Source: Manihot esculenta (lineage: Eukaryota; Streptophyta; Magnoliopsida; Malpighiales; Euphorbiaceae). Taken from it: a DNA stretch of 64,000 nucleotides. The DNA is taken from positions 16,616,263 to 16,680,262 of the forward strand of contig NC_035169.2 of NCBI RefSeq assembly GCF_001659605.2, in the 5' to 3' direction. Positions within the stretch are counted from its first letter, which is position 1. Every line of letters starts with the position of its first letter. The translations under genes and the position numbers were made by a program. Shown piece by piece: positions 33,194-43,439 of this stretch. The notes under the pieces are model-generated. The model did no database searches and was not told where the DNA came from. It saw only the letters and a program-made list of their open reading frames with translations.

Positions 33194-35344
33194 TGTAACG
33201 CCCCAGAAATCCGGACCGCTACTGGCGCTAGGATCCAGATCGGCATAAGGCCGCCGGGACCCGTAGCAAGCCTAACATATACCTGTAAACCTGCTTAATC
33301 CCATACATGATCAACATCATACATAAAAATTAAAACTTTTCTTTTTACACATGCAGTCAATCACCAACTCAACCTGTGCATACTCTGAACGTATACATAA
33401 ATAAAGTCCCTCTGTGGGATCTCATCAAAGCCTCAAAGGCTATACATCATGTGTTGAGTTAGTTTTGCATAAACATCATATCATAAGATCACGTACATAA
33501 AAAAAAAGGGATTAGCAATACATTATGGTCAAGCACAATTCTAACCTCAATAATCTCATTACATAACATACTGAAAATTCTTACATTTCATCATAATACA
33601 ACTGTCATGTCCACAATCTAACTATTACATATATATGACTTTTCTCTTCTTTTCTTCTCTATCAATCCCGTACCTGCAAACCTGGGGGTTAGGGGAGAGG
33701 GGTGAGCTAGATGCCCAGTGAGTAGAACTATATAAAAAAATATTTAAAACATGCTATAATGGAATGCATCATTGCACAAACATTTCACATCATGGACGGA
33801 CCGACCCAAAAATCCCTCAGCTCCATGCCCGGCCCTATTATGGGCACCACAGGACTTCGTATTGCCCGGCCCTATTATGGGCACCACAGGACTTCGTACA
33901 CAGGACTAGTGAGTCGTGCAATGTCCCTCCTCACCAACCACAATATAATAATGCAATGTAGCATATTCGTGATTCTAATGCAAACATCCTATATTATAGT
34001 CATGATGCATGAAACATGATAAAATATTCACTTTCTTAATTTAAAAGATTAAGTATAGTTCCACTCACCTCTGGCTGACTCTGTCAAACTCTCAGCAGCT
34101 GGCTCACTGCTGGGGTCCTTGGTTCCTCGGGTCCGAACCTACACAGGTGGACTCCAATGAGGGACCGACATATATAATCATAACTCTAATGTATCCCCCA
34201 AAAACCCCCTAAAACATCATGAAAACATCACAGAAAATATGCATGAAATGGCTGAACAGGGCACCTTCGGCGGCACCTTCGGCGGCCGAAAGTCCCAGAC
34301 AGAGACGAAACTTAGCTAGGTTCGGCGGCACCTTCGGCGGCCGAAAGTGCCAGACAGAGACGAAAGTCTCTTTTCGGGGGCAACTTCGGCAGCCGAAAGG
34401 CCTGCCTCCCCAGCCATGTTCGGCGGCCGAAAGTACCTTCGGCTGCCGAACCTGGTTTCTGCCAAAGGGCAGAAACTTGGCTCCCTTTGCACATTTCGCC
34501 TCCAAATCTATAAATCATGCATATTTTTCAACCAAAGCATGCATACAAGTTCCTAGGGGCCTCAAACATGCATATACCCCATCTACAACACTTCATTCAT
34601 ACACAATCAAGCTACATTGTTCATCAAAGCATCAAAACCATAAACTCATCAACAAACCTAAACATGCATCTCTACCCCATAGATCTTGCATAAAACTTGT
34701 TTAAAACATAATGTAAGCTAGAGATCGACTCTTACCTCTTGAAGATCGAGAGTGGAGGCGATCTAACTTGGAGTTGGGAGAGATTGAGCTCCTTGGGTCT
34801 CCAAGTTCAAAACTTGCTCAAAACTCGTTTCAAAAGCTTAAAAACTTCAAAGCAAGATGAAGACTTGTTAAAACCATGAAAGATCTAAAGGAAACACTCA
34901 AGATCGAGGGAGGAGCGGCGGAGACTCACCTTGGCCGACAATGGGAGAGAAAAAGCTCGCCCGTGCGGACCAAGGGGACCCTTTTATAGTGGCTGGCCAG
35001 GCCACGTTCGGGGGCCGAATGTGCCTCCGCATCCATGCAATGTTCGGCGGCCGAACATAAGGTTCGGCGGTCGAACCTGCACTTCCCTCACTTAGACTTT
35101 CGGGGGCCTAACGTGCCTCCCAAAGTCCATGCATGTTCGGCGGCCAAAAGTGAGTTTCGGCGGCCGAACCTGGGTTTTTCCTTAAAGAATTTTCATGCTA
35201 AAACTTATTTAAAATCATACTTAAAAACATTAAAAACATGAAAACATTTTATAAAAACATGCTTTTACCCTTCTAGAGGTTTCCGACACCCAAATTCCAT
35301 CGGACGGTGGGAATTCCGATACCGGAGTCTAGTCGGGTATTACA
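33194..35344 (-). repeat. Element B 5' LTR
   Basis: Nearly identical to 25647-27846 but with two, not three, copies of the minisatellite (33827-33898). Two substitutions are seen: TACATACA versus TACATATA near 33630, and GGCGGCCGAA versus GGCGGTCGAA near 35070. TATA is at 34981-34990. Palindrome arrays are at 34263-34450 and 35041-35170. Confidence 0.93.
34981..34990 (-). promoter_or_regulatory. TATA box of element B 5' LTR
   Basis: Minus-strand ACTATAAAAG, at the same place as in all complete family LTRs. It would drive the full-length RNA of B, and that RNA is antisense to element A. Confidence 0.7.
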
Positions 35345-35349
35345 GCAAG

Positions 35350-36965
35350 ATTCAGTATCATCCGGGTAAGGCGAATGTTGTGGTAGATGCCCTAAGCCGG
35401 AAGTCACTAGGCAGTCTATCCCACATCACGGCAGAGAGGAGACCAGTGGTGAAGGAGTTTTACAAGCTCATTGATGAAGGTCTACAGTTGGAGTTGTCTG
35501 GTACAGGTGCTTTAGTGGCCCAGATGAGAGTGACACTTGTGTTTCTGGAGCAAGTGGCTCAAAAACAGCATGAGGACCCAGAGTTAGTGAAAATTGCCAG
35601 GACTGTTCAGTCAGGCAAAGATAGTGAGTTCAGATTTGACAACAAGGGGATCCTCTGCTATGGGAGTCGACTATGTGTACCAGATGACATAGGGCTAAAA
35701 GGAGACATTATGAGAGAGGCTCATAATGCAAGATACAGCGTTCACCCCGGAGCCACCAAGATGTATCAAGATCTGAAGAAAGTTTATTGGTGGCTAGCGA
35801 TGAAGAAAGAAGTGGCACAGTTTGTGTCAGCCTGCGAAGTGTGTCAGAGGGTGAAGCTGGAACACCAGAAGCCGGCTGGAATGCTTAACCCGCTACCTAT
35901 TCCAGAGTGGAAATGGGAGAATATAGCTATGGACTTCGTAGTGGGGTTACTGGCGACGTCCAACACATTGGACTCCATATGGGTGATTGTGGACAGACTC
36001 ACCAAATCTGCTCACTTCATCCCTGTCAGGAGTGGCTATTCTGTGGACAAGTTGGCGCAGGTGTATGTTGATGAGATCGTCAAGCTGCATGGGGTTCCTA
36101 TTTCAATAGTGTCTGATAGAGGGTCCCAATTCACCTCCAGGTTTTGGCGGAGTCTGCAGAATGCCATGGGTACTAGGTTGGATTTCAGTACTGCCTTCCA
36201 CCCCCAAACTGATGGACAGTCAGAAAGGACCATCCAGACTATCGAGGATATGCTCAGAATGTGTGTGCTGGACTTTGGCGGTTCTTGGAGGCAACATCTA
36301 CCTTTGGTGGAGTTTGCCTACAATAACAGCCATCATGCTAGCATCGGGATGGCTCCATATGAAGCTTTATATGGAAGGAAGTGCATATCACCTGTTTGCT
36401 GGGAGGAAGTTGGAGAGAAGGCCTTGGCAGGGCCTGAGCTAGTAGAGATTACCAGCAGGGTGGTACCCATAATCAGAGAAAGGATCAAGACTGCTGCAAG
36501 CAGACAGAAGAGTTATACAGACATCCGCAGGCGGCAAGTAGAGTTTCAGGAGGGGGATCTGGTATTGCTCAAGGTGTCTCCAATGAAAGGGGTGGTTCGG
36601 TTTGGAAGGAAAGGTAAACTAGCCCCACGATACATCGGACCCTTTAAAGTCCTGTAAAAGATTGGGAATGTGTCGTACAAGCTAGATTTACCTGCTTCAA
36701 TGGAAAGAATCCATCCGGTTTTCCATGTTTCCATGTTGAGAAAGTTCGTGTCAGATCCGGGCAAGGTTCTTAGTGAGCCTGATGTGGAGATCCAAGAAGA
36801 TCTCACCTATGTTAAGCAGCCAGTACGGATCCTAGACACCCAGATCAGAAAGCTGAGAAACAAGGAAATCCCGATGGTGAAAGTCCTTTGGAACCACCAC
36901 AATATGGAAGAGTGCACTTGGGAGACACGGGAGTCCATGCTCCAGCAATACCCTTATCTTTTCTA
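35350..36965 (+). pseudogene. Element A Pol part 2: integrase and chromodomain
   Basis: Resumes the frame interrupted at 25646: [20 protein letters not shown], the connection region, the integrase zinc domain ([31 protein letters not shown]), core (AMDFVVG, SDRGSQFTSRFW, TDGQSERTIQ with the catalytic Glu present), IN C-terminus with [20 protein letters not shown], then a TAA at 36655-36657 replacing the Gln of the family's LQK, then the rest of the IN C-terminus and a chromodomain to the stop at 36964-36966. Apart from that TAA and the B insertion it is well preserved. Confidence 0.9.
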
Positions 36966-37060
36966 AGGTTAGTTTCTTATATGTTTCATGTGTTTTATGT
37001 GTATGTTATGTTGTGTACCTTGCATGTGCTAGTTGAGGAACATTCGGGGACGAATGTTCT

Positions 37061-37074
37061 TAAGGGGGGGAGAA
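37061..37074 (+). other. Element A polypurine tract
   Basis: TAAGGGGGGGAGAA immediately before TGTAATACTCGG of the 3' LTR. Confidence 0.88.
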
Positions 37075-39371
37075 TGTAATACTCGGCTAGACTCCGGTAT
37101 CAGAATTCCTACCGTCCGGTGGAATCTCGGATGTCGGAGACCTCTAGATGGGTAAAACCATGTTTTCATGAAATGTTTTAATGTTTTGATGATTTTAAGT
37201 AAAGAGGAAATGAGTTTTTGAATAAAAACACCCTTGGAGGAAACTCAGGTTCGGCCGTCGAAACTCAAAGTTCGGCCGCCGAACATGCATTCGGGTGAGC
37301 CTTAGGCCCCCGAAGGCATAAGTGAGGGAAGCCCAGGTTTGGCCGCTGAATCTCAAGTTCGGCCGCCGAACATGGCATGCATGTGGAGGCACGTTCGGCT
37401 CCCGAATGTGGCCTGGCCAGCCACTATAAAAGAGCCCCTTAGCAGAAATGGGCGAGCTTTCTCCCCATTTTCGGCCAAGGTGAGCCCTTCCGCCGTTCCT
37501 CACCAACTTTGAGTTCTTTCCTTCAAATCTTTCACCATTTTCACTAGTTTTCACTTTATTTTGAAGATTTTCGAGTTTAAAGCGAGTTTTGGAACTTTGA
37601 GGTTCAAGAACTCAAATCTCTCCCATCTCCGAGCTAGGGTCGTCTTCCTCTCGATCTACAAGAGGTAAGGGCCGATCTTGAGCTCACTACATGTTTTTAA
37701 CAAGTTTTAAGTTGATTCTTGAAGTAGAAATTCATGTGTAGGGTTTTATGAGTTTTTGGGTTTATGTTGGTTTATGGACAATGTATGTTGGATTTGTGTT
37801 GTTTGATGTGTTGTAGTTGGGGTTTAAGATAGTTTGAGACCCCTAGGAGCTTGTATGCATGTTTTGGTTGAGCTAAATGCATGATGGTATGAGTTGGAGG
37901 CATTTGTGCATGTTTGAACCAAGTTTCTGCCCTTTGGGAGAAACCAGGTTCGGCAGCCGAAAGGACTTTCGGCCGCCGAACCCTCTTGTGGAAGCAGCCT
38001 TCGGCTGCCGAAGCTTGCCCCCGAAAGGAGACTTTCGTCTCTGTCTGGGAGTTTCAGCCGCCGAAAGTGCCGCCGAACATGCATGAGTTTCGCCTCTGTC
38101 TGGGAGTTTCGGCCACCGAAGGTGCCGCCGAACCTGCCTGACTTTCGGCTCTGGAGGGACTTTCGACCGCCGAACCTGCCGCCGAAAGTGCCCTGTCCAG
38201 CCTTCCTTTGCATGTTTTGCATGGAGGTTTTGAGGTGTTCTAGGGGGTTTTTGGGGGATGTTTTTAGAGTTATGTTCTAGTTGTTTGGTCCCTCATTTGA
38301 GTCCACCTGTGTAGGTTCGGACCCGAGGAACCAAGGACCCCAGCAGTGAGTTAGCTACATCAGTCTTTGTCAGAGCTAGCCAAGAGGTGAGTAGAATAAA
38401 CCTTTACGATTTAAAGCAAATAAAATATAAGGTTTTGAGCATGTTCATGCATCATGAATGCCATGTGATGAATTAGGTTGTTTGCATTAGAAATCACGAA
38501 TATGTTGCATTGCATTTATGATGTTGATGTGGATTGGTTATTGGATGATCCTTTAGTCCTCATATGGTATGATGATGTTACGGCATGATATGGTATGGAA
38601 GTCCAGGTTGTACCCATTCTACGTCCCTGGCACTATGTAAGAGAAAGTCCAGGTTGTACCCATTCTACGTCCCTGGCACATTGGAAGTTATGTTAAGAGA
38701 AAGACCGGTTGTACCCATTCTACGTTCCGACACTTTGGAATGTAGAGGACTATTGGTGACAATACCATCCGAGATGTGATTTGTTGTGATGTGTTGCATT
38801 ACATGATGGCATGAGATTTTTAAATGTTGTTTTCTATTATTCTGCTCACTGGGCTCTAGTAGCTCACCCCTTTTCCCTAATCCCCCAGGATTGCAGGTAC
38901 GGGCTAGATAGAGAAGTCAAGAAGAGTAAAGTCTTATGTTTGTAATAGATAGATAGTGGACATGATAAATTGTAAGATGATGTATAACTGAATAGTTATG
39001 TTATGTGTAATGATATTGAGGTTTAGAATTGTGCTTGACCATAGTTCATTGTAATCCCTTGTTGATGCATGATCTTAGATATTTGATGATATAGATGTTA
39101 GCCAACTCAACCCATGTATATCGCCCATTGGGGCATTGATGAGATCCCACAGAGGGGTCAAGTTTATGATTATGTTTTAGTGCATGCACAGGTTGAGTTT
39201 GGTGTATGAGGAATGAATGAAAGAAAAGTTTTAATTTTTATGTATGATTGTTGATCATGTATGGGATTAAACAGGTTTACAGGATACATGTCAGGCTTGC
39301 TACGGGTCCCGGCGGCCTTAAGCCGATCTGGATCCTAGCGCCGGTAGCGGTCCGATTTTCGGGTCGTTACA
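37075..39371 (+). repeat. Element A 3' LTR
   Basis: 2297 bp. It has TATA at 37423, palindrome arrays at 37250-37375 and 37950-38185, and imperfect tandem repeats at 38599-38733. Splice-like signals: donor GAG/GTAAGG at 37665; acceptor TGTAG/GTTCGG at 38314; donor AGAG/GTGAGT at 38387; acceptor CCCCCAG/GATTGCAG at 38888. It ends GGGTCGTTACA and is followed by the GCTAT duplicate. Confidence 0.92.
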
Positions 39372-39376
39372 GCTAT

Positions 39377-39529
39377 GCTCTCTAACATGAGCAAGAAACC
39401 CCTGACAACCTCTCCTGAACAACCTACGAGCCAGCAGGGCTGATATCAAACCTCTAGGTATCTCTACTCTGTCCCCTCTAAAGACTACCTCTGATCCATC
39501 CTGAATTCTGAACCTGACTACCTTGTCTC
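39377..39529 (-). pseudogene. Element C protease/linker fragment
   Basis: The minus strand reads [45 protein letters not shown], the segment that follows the protease in A, B and E. It joins in order and strand to the C pol at 19400 once element A is removed. It stops at 39529, directly against an LTR end, so the protease active site and Gag of C are missing from the window. Confidence 0.85.
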
Positions 39530-41389
39530 TGTAACGATCCGAAAATCGGACCGCTACCGGCGCTAGGATCCAGATCGACTTAAGGTCGCTGAGACCCGTA
39601 GCAAGCCTGCTATACTCTCTGAGTACCTGTAAAATCCCATACATGATCAAACATTTTTGTAAAAATATAAAACTTTGCTCTGTACCAGGTAGGGGTGAGC
39701 AGTATTCGGTTCAAACCGAAAAAACCGACCGAACCGAACCGATTTGAAATTTTGGTTCGATTTTTTATATATTTCGGTTCGGTTCGGTTTTTAATTTCAA
39801 AAATTTTGGTTATTTCGGTTCGGTTCAGTTTTGATCAGAAAAAAACCGAAAAAATCGAACCGAACCGATTAGTGATAATAATATATTTTTTCAATAATAT
39901 AGAGAAATTAAATTATATTAAGTTTAAAATATTTTAATTAAATTTTAAAATATTAAAAATAAAGTGTGAAAAATAAAAGATTATTAAAAATCGAAACCGA
40001 TCAAACCGAATCGAACCGAATCAGACCGGTTCAGTTCGATTCGATTTCTGACCAAAATCGGTTCGGTTCGGTTTTCATAAACACTAAAATTTCGGTTTTC
40101 GATTTATTCGGTTCGGTTCGATTTTGAACCGAACCGACCGAATGCTCACCCCTAGTACCAGGGCTCAACCTGTGCATGCACTACCTCACCCCTTACTAGA
40201 GCTCTCATCATTGCTCTAGACGGGTTAAAACTCTTACTATGTTAAGCCTGGTTCTCATACTCATAAAAACACATTTACATAAACAGACCATGTATACAAA
40301 AGGGGCTTTACAAAATATATGGGTCAAGCACAAGACTATACTCTATACAATACTATTACATCTCTTTACAATATTACATGTCTACACTATGCTATTACAC
40401 AATTCTTTACTCTTCATGTACCCTGCTGAACTCCCCCTGTACTCTGATCCTGCAAGACTGGGGTTAAGGGAGAGGGGTGAGCTATTACATGTTTATGTAT
40501 TAGGTTGTTGCATTAGAATTCATGAATATGATGCATTGCATAAATTGACGTTGTTGTGGATGGTTATTGGATGATCCATTAGCTCTCGATATGTAATGAT
40601 ATGATATGTGATGATATGATACGGAAAGACCAGGGCTGCCCATTCTACACCTCTGGCACAGAGTAAGGGAAAGACCAGGTTGCCCATTCTACGCCCCTGG
40701 CACAGTTGGACATGTTATGTTATGTTTAAGAGGAAGTCCTGAGGAGCTCCGTCGAGGGTCGGGCATTTATTGGATATGTGGAGGGCTATTGGTGACAATA
40801 CCATCTCAAGGTGATTTACTTGTGTTGTGATGCACTTCATGATGGCATATATTTATAAATTATTTTTTTTATTGTTCTGCTCACTGGGCTTTAGTAGCTC
40901 ACCCCTTTCCCCTAACCCCTCAGGTTTGCAGGTTCAGGATAGACCGGGAAGTCATCAAGGGTAAAGGCTTGTTATGTAATAGTCTAGTAGTGGAAATGAA
41001 TGTAAAATGATGTAATGTAAGGTATTGTACGGTAATGTATTGAGGATTAGTATTGTGCTTGGCCCTAATGTATAGTAATCCCTTTTTGTATATGATCTAT
41101 ATGAAATGTTTTAATGATGAGTTATGTTGAACCAGGCTTGACATATGATATGTTGCCCCACTAGAGCATTTGATGAGGGCTCTAGTGTGGGGTTTTATGT
41201 TTACAGTTATGGTGCATACACAGGCCAAGTTTGGTATATGAAAAAGTTTAAAGTTTTTATGCAAATGTATGATCATGTATGGGATTTATCAGGTATGACA
41301 GGATGTATGTTAGGCTTGCTACGGGTCCCGGCGACCTTAAGTCGATCTGGATCCTAGCGCCGGTAGCGGTCCGGTTTCAGGTCGTTACA
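39530..41389. repeat. imperfect palindrome made of two LTR 3' ends in opposite orientation
   Basis: The left arm (39530-40484) starts TGTAACGATCC and is a reverse-oriented chromovirus LTR end. The right arm (40896-41389) ends CCGGTTTCAGGTCGTTACA and is the same LTR end in plus orientation. Excluding the MITE in the left arm, the arms are about 480-494 bp and can fold on each other, with a spacer of about 410 bp (40485-40895) that continues the right-hand LTR. There is no matching TSD: the left flank is GTCTC (element C protease) and the right flank AAGTG (element D integrase). It looks like a rearrangement junction and not a simple insertion. Confidence 0.8.
39690..40154. mobile_element. hAT-type MITE
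   Basis: A 465-bp foldback element. Ends are TAGGGGTGAGCA and TGCTCACCCCTA, a 12-bp perfect terminal inverted repeat, and it is flanked by the perfect 8-bp duplication GTACCAGG (39682-39689 and 40155-40162). The interior is made of CCGAACCGAA / TTCGGTTCGG motifs and AT-rich sequence and has no transposase. The TSD length and GGGG-type ends indicate the hAT superfamily. It inserted into the LTR arm after that LTR was in place. Confidence 0.92.
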
Positions 41390-42152
41390 AAGTGAGTCAA
41401 CTGGAAGGAGTCCTTTTGAAGTTCTCATGGGGCAGCAGCCAAACACTCTAACCAGCATAGCAACTGGCTACAAAGGCAAGAGCCCTGCGGCCTACAAATT
41501 TGCCAAAGGCTGGGAGGAACAACAAGAATCAGCCCGTGCCTGCTTGACTAAGGCAGCCAAACGCATGAAGAAATGGGCAGACAAGAAGAGAAGGCCACGG
41601 GAGTTCAATGTAGGGGACTTAGTGCTGGTCAAGCTGTATATGCTTGGGAAAGGGTCAAGGGGCCACCATCAGGGACTATTGAGGAGATATGAAGGGCCCT
41701 ACCCTATCCTCAAAAGGGTTGGCAAGCAGGCATACAAGGTGGGACTGCCTGCCAATTACCAAATCCACAATGTCTTCCATGTGAGCCTATTAAAGCCCTT
41801 CTTAGAGGACAAGGAGGATCCTGCCCGGAATATTTCTACAAGGGCACCAGGGGGTGTCCGGGTCCAGCAAGATAAAGAAGTGGAGGCTATCATATCTGAT
41901 CGGGTGGTGCGGCATATCAATCGGGCACTAACAAGGGAGTTACTGGTCAAATGGAAGGGACTGCCTGATAGTGAGGCCAGTTGGGAACCGTTGGACGAAC
42001 TATGGCAATTCAAAGAGAAAATCATGGCCTATGAAGACAGCAAAGCGACGAGGACGCCGCTGGAATGGGTGGGGGAGAATGTCGCCTACCGAAAGACTCA
42101 TCCCGTAGAACGGGCCAATTTTTTGCACCTTGTCCAGTCGCCAGGTTGCTAA
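41390..42152 (+). pseudogene. Element D: integrase C-terminus and chromodomain of a different chromovirus
   Basis: The frame is open from 41390 (ESTGRSPFEVLMG; the ATG at 41427 lies inside it) to the stop at 42150-42152. It contains the end of the integrase core, FNVGDLVLVKL, YEGPYPILKRVGKQAYKVGL and NVFHVSLLKPF of the IN C-terminal domain, then a chromodomain (AIISDRVVRHINRALTRELL, VKWKGLPDSEASWEP). The sequence is clearly not the A/B/C/E family. Everything upstream (Gag to the integrase core) is missing at the palindrome junction. The last about 24 codons lie in the LTR. The product of an intact copy would integrate cDNA and bind chromatin. This copy is a 5'-truncated remnant. Confidence 0.85.
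42068..42079 (+). other. Element D polypurine tract inside the ORF
   Basis: GGTGGGGGAGAA precedes TGTCGCC. It lies within the coding frame (WVGEN), so the pol ORF ends inside the LTR. Confidence 0.7.
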
Positions 42153-42820
42153 GTGCATTGGTAGGCCTACGGGCCAGACGGACTGCCCAGCCCAGCAGGC
42201 AGATTGGCACATGGGCGAGGGGGCAGTTCCTACCGCAAGCGAGGTCCAATGGGCTAGTTCCGCAGGCCTACGGGGAACAACTGCGAGAACTCTCTCGAAG
42301 CTGCCAGAAGGTGCGCGGCCAACCACGCGTGAGCAGCCAACCACGAGCCAGCGGCCAACCACGGAACAGCCAGCGTGAGAAGGCTCCAGATCGCCCTAGA
42401 AGACTCTAGCAAGCCCCAGAAGCTTCCAGGCCGAACGAGAAGGCTCTAGAATTGGCTAAGACTTTGCCACAAGCTGCCAGAATCTTCTGGAAGTTTCCCA
42501 ACCCTTCTGGACAACCACTGTACATAGAATTCTCTAGAATTTCTTAGGCCTATAAATAGGATAGCCACCTTCATTTTTCACCACTTGAGAATTGTAAAGC
42601 AACCACACTCTTGTAAAGCTTCCTTTGAGTGCTAATACACTTTCTTTGCCACAATTCTGCCACATTTTCCTCTCTACCTTTCACACCCACGTTTTACAAG
42701 CCAACTTCTTGCAATTTAGCTAGCCAACAAGGGGTTTTAAGGCTGACTAGCATACTCATTGGGTAGTTCAGCTAGTGTTGCACGGGGATAAACACTTGGG
42801 GAATAAGTGAGCCCGTGACA
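42080..42820 (+). repeat. Element D 3' LTR
   Basis: 741 bp with ends TGTCGCCTACC and GAGCCCGTGACA (a TGTC/GACA inverted end). TATAAATAGG is at 42551, followed by a CTTGTAAAGC poly(A)-signal-like region. The interior has many CCAGAAG/GCCAG-type short repeats at 42280-42500. There is no second LTR in the window, so the boundaries rest on the PPT and the inverted ends. Confidence 0.75.
42551..42560 (+). promoter_or_regulatory. TATA box of element D LTR
   Basis: TATAAATAGG, a near-consensus plant TATA box in the middle of the LTR. Confidence 0.7.
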
Positions 42821-43338
42821 CTAGGAAGATACCCTAGCCGTTGCCCACCTTTATCCTCACAGCCACCCACAGTTCTTCAGCTCCTGCCGACGCTCGTCAA
42901 CTCGCAGATCGCGCAACGGTTGCACGTCCACGGCCTACCGAAGCAGCGCCGGCACGCCGCTTCGTCGACTAGAATTGAGGAGACCAATTCCTCTCGGTTT
43001 CTTCTGCCATTAACAAGAACGATCTCCATCATTCGTAATGGCCGCTTCACACGCCGTCTGAGCTTCGCTGACAACAGTTACACGATGATCGCTGTACACG
43101 TCGCTGTCATCGGGCGATCCGATCGACAATTTGAAGGAGATATTGTGTTCCACCGTGAATACGATTTTCAAAACCTTTTTTATTTTATAATATTAAAATT
43201 ATATTTAATCAAGGAGATAGAACAATTTTGTTCCAAATTAAATAAAATTTCATAACATTAAATTTGGAAAAAGATTTTTCTAAGAACACCCAAAATTATT
43301 ATCACATAAAATCTAATCTAATTAGTTCAATAATAAAT
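42821..43338. other. unassigned stretch: GC-rich then AT-rich
   Basis: About 330 bp of GC-rich, CpG-rich sequence (for example GCCGGCACGCCGCTTCGTCG) is followed abruptly at about 43160 by AT-rich DNA. A plus-strand ORF spans 42815-43255 but has no recognisable domain and begins inside the LTR of D. It could be a fragment of another repeat or a captured host exon. I cannot assign it. Confidence 0.4.
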
Positions 43339-43439
43339 ATAATTATTTAAAATCTTAATTTCCCTCTGTGGTCCCTCTATAACACGATATTCTCGTCTTT
43401 TTCTCTTTCTTAAACCTAACTTTTTCTTTTCCCTTTCCC

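Larger units (their letters stand above)
25647..35344 (-). mobile_element. Element B: Tekay-type chromovirus nested in A
   Basis: A complete minus-strand element of 9.7 kb flanked by a perfect TSD GCAAG (25642-25646 and 35345-35349). It has LTRs of 2200 and 2151 bp, a PBS and a PPT. The LTRs show only about two substitutions by eye plus a 48-bp repeat-unit difference and a 1-bp homopolymer difference, so the insertion is very young. Two in-frame TAG codons interrupt Gag-Pol. Otherwise protease, RT, RNase H and integrase catalytic motifs are intact, including the integrase glutamate (QSERTIQ). Confidence 0.93.
19401..39376 (+). mobile_element. Element A: Tekay-type chromovirus, broken by element B
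   Basis: A plus-strand element inserted in the pol of C. Flanks are ACTAT (19401-19405) and GCTAT (39372-39376), a 5-bp duplication with one difference. Its parts are the 5' LTR 19406-22015, PBS 22019-22031, Gag 22277-23744, Pol 23745-25646 plus 35350-36965, PPT 37061-37074 and 3' LTR 37075-39371. Element B, with TSD GCAAG, sits between the RNase H and integrase coding parts. A also has a Gag frameshift and two nonsense codons. Its LTRs differ at many sites (roughly 1 percent by eye), more than B's LTRs do, consistent with A being the older insertion. Confidence 0.9.

Noticed and set aside
42815..43255. 146-codon plus-strand ORF
   Set aside because: It starts inside the LTR of D, has no recognisable domain and crosses an abrupt base-composition change.
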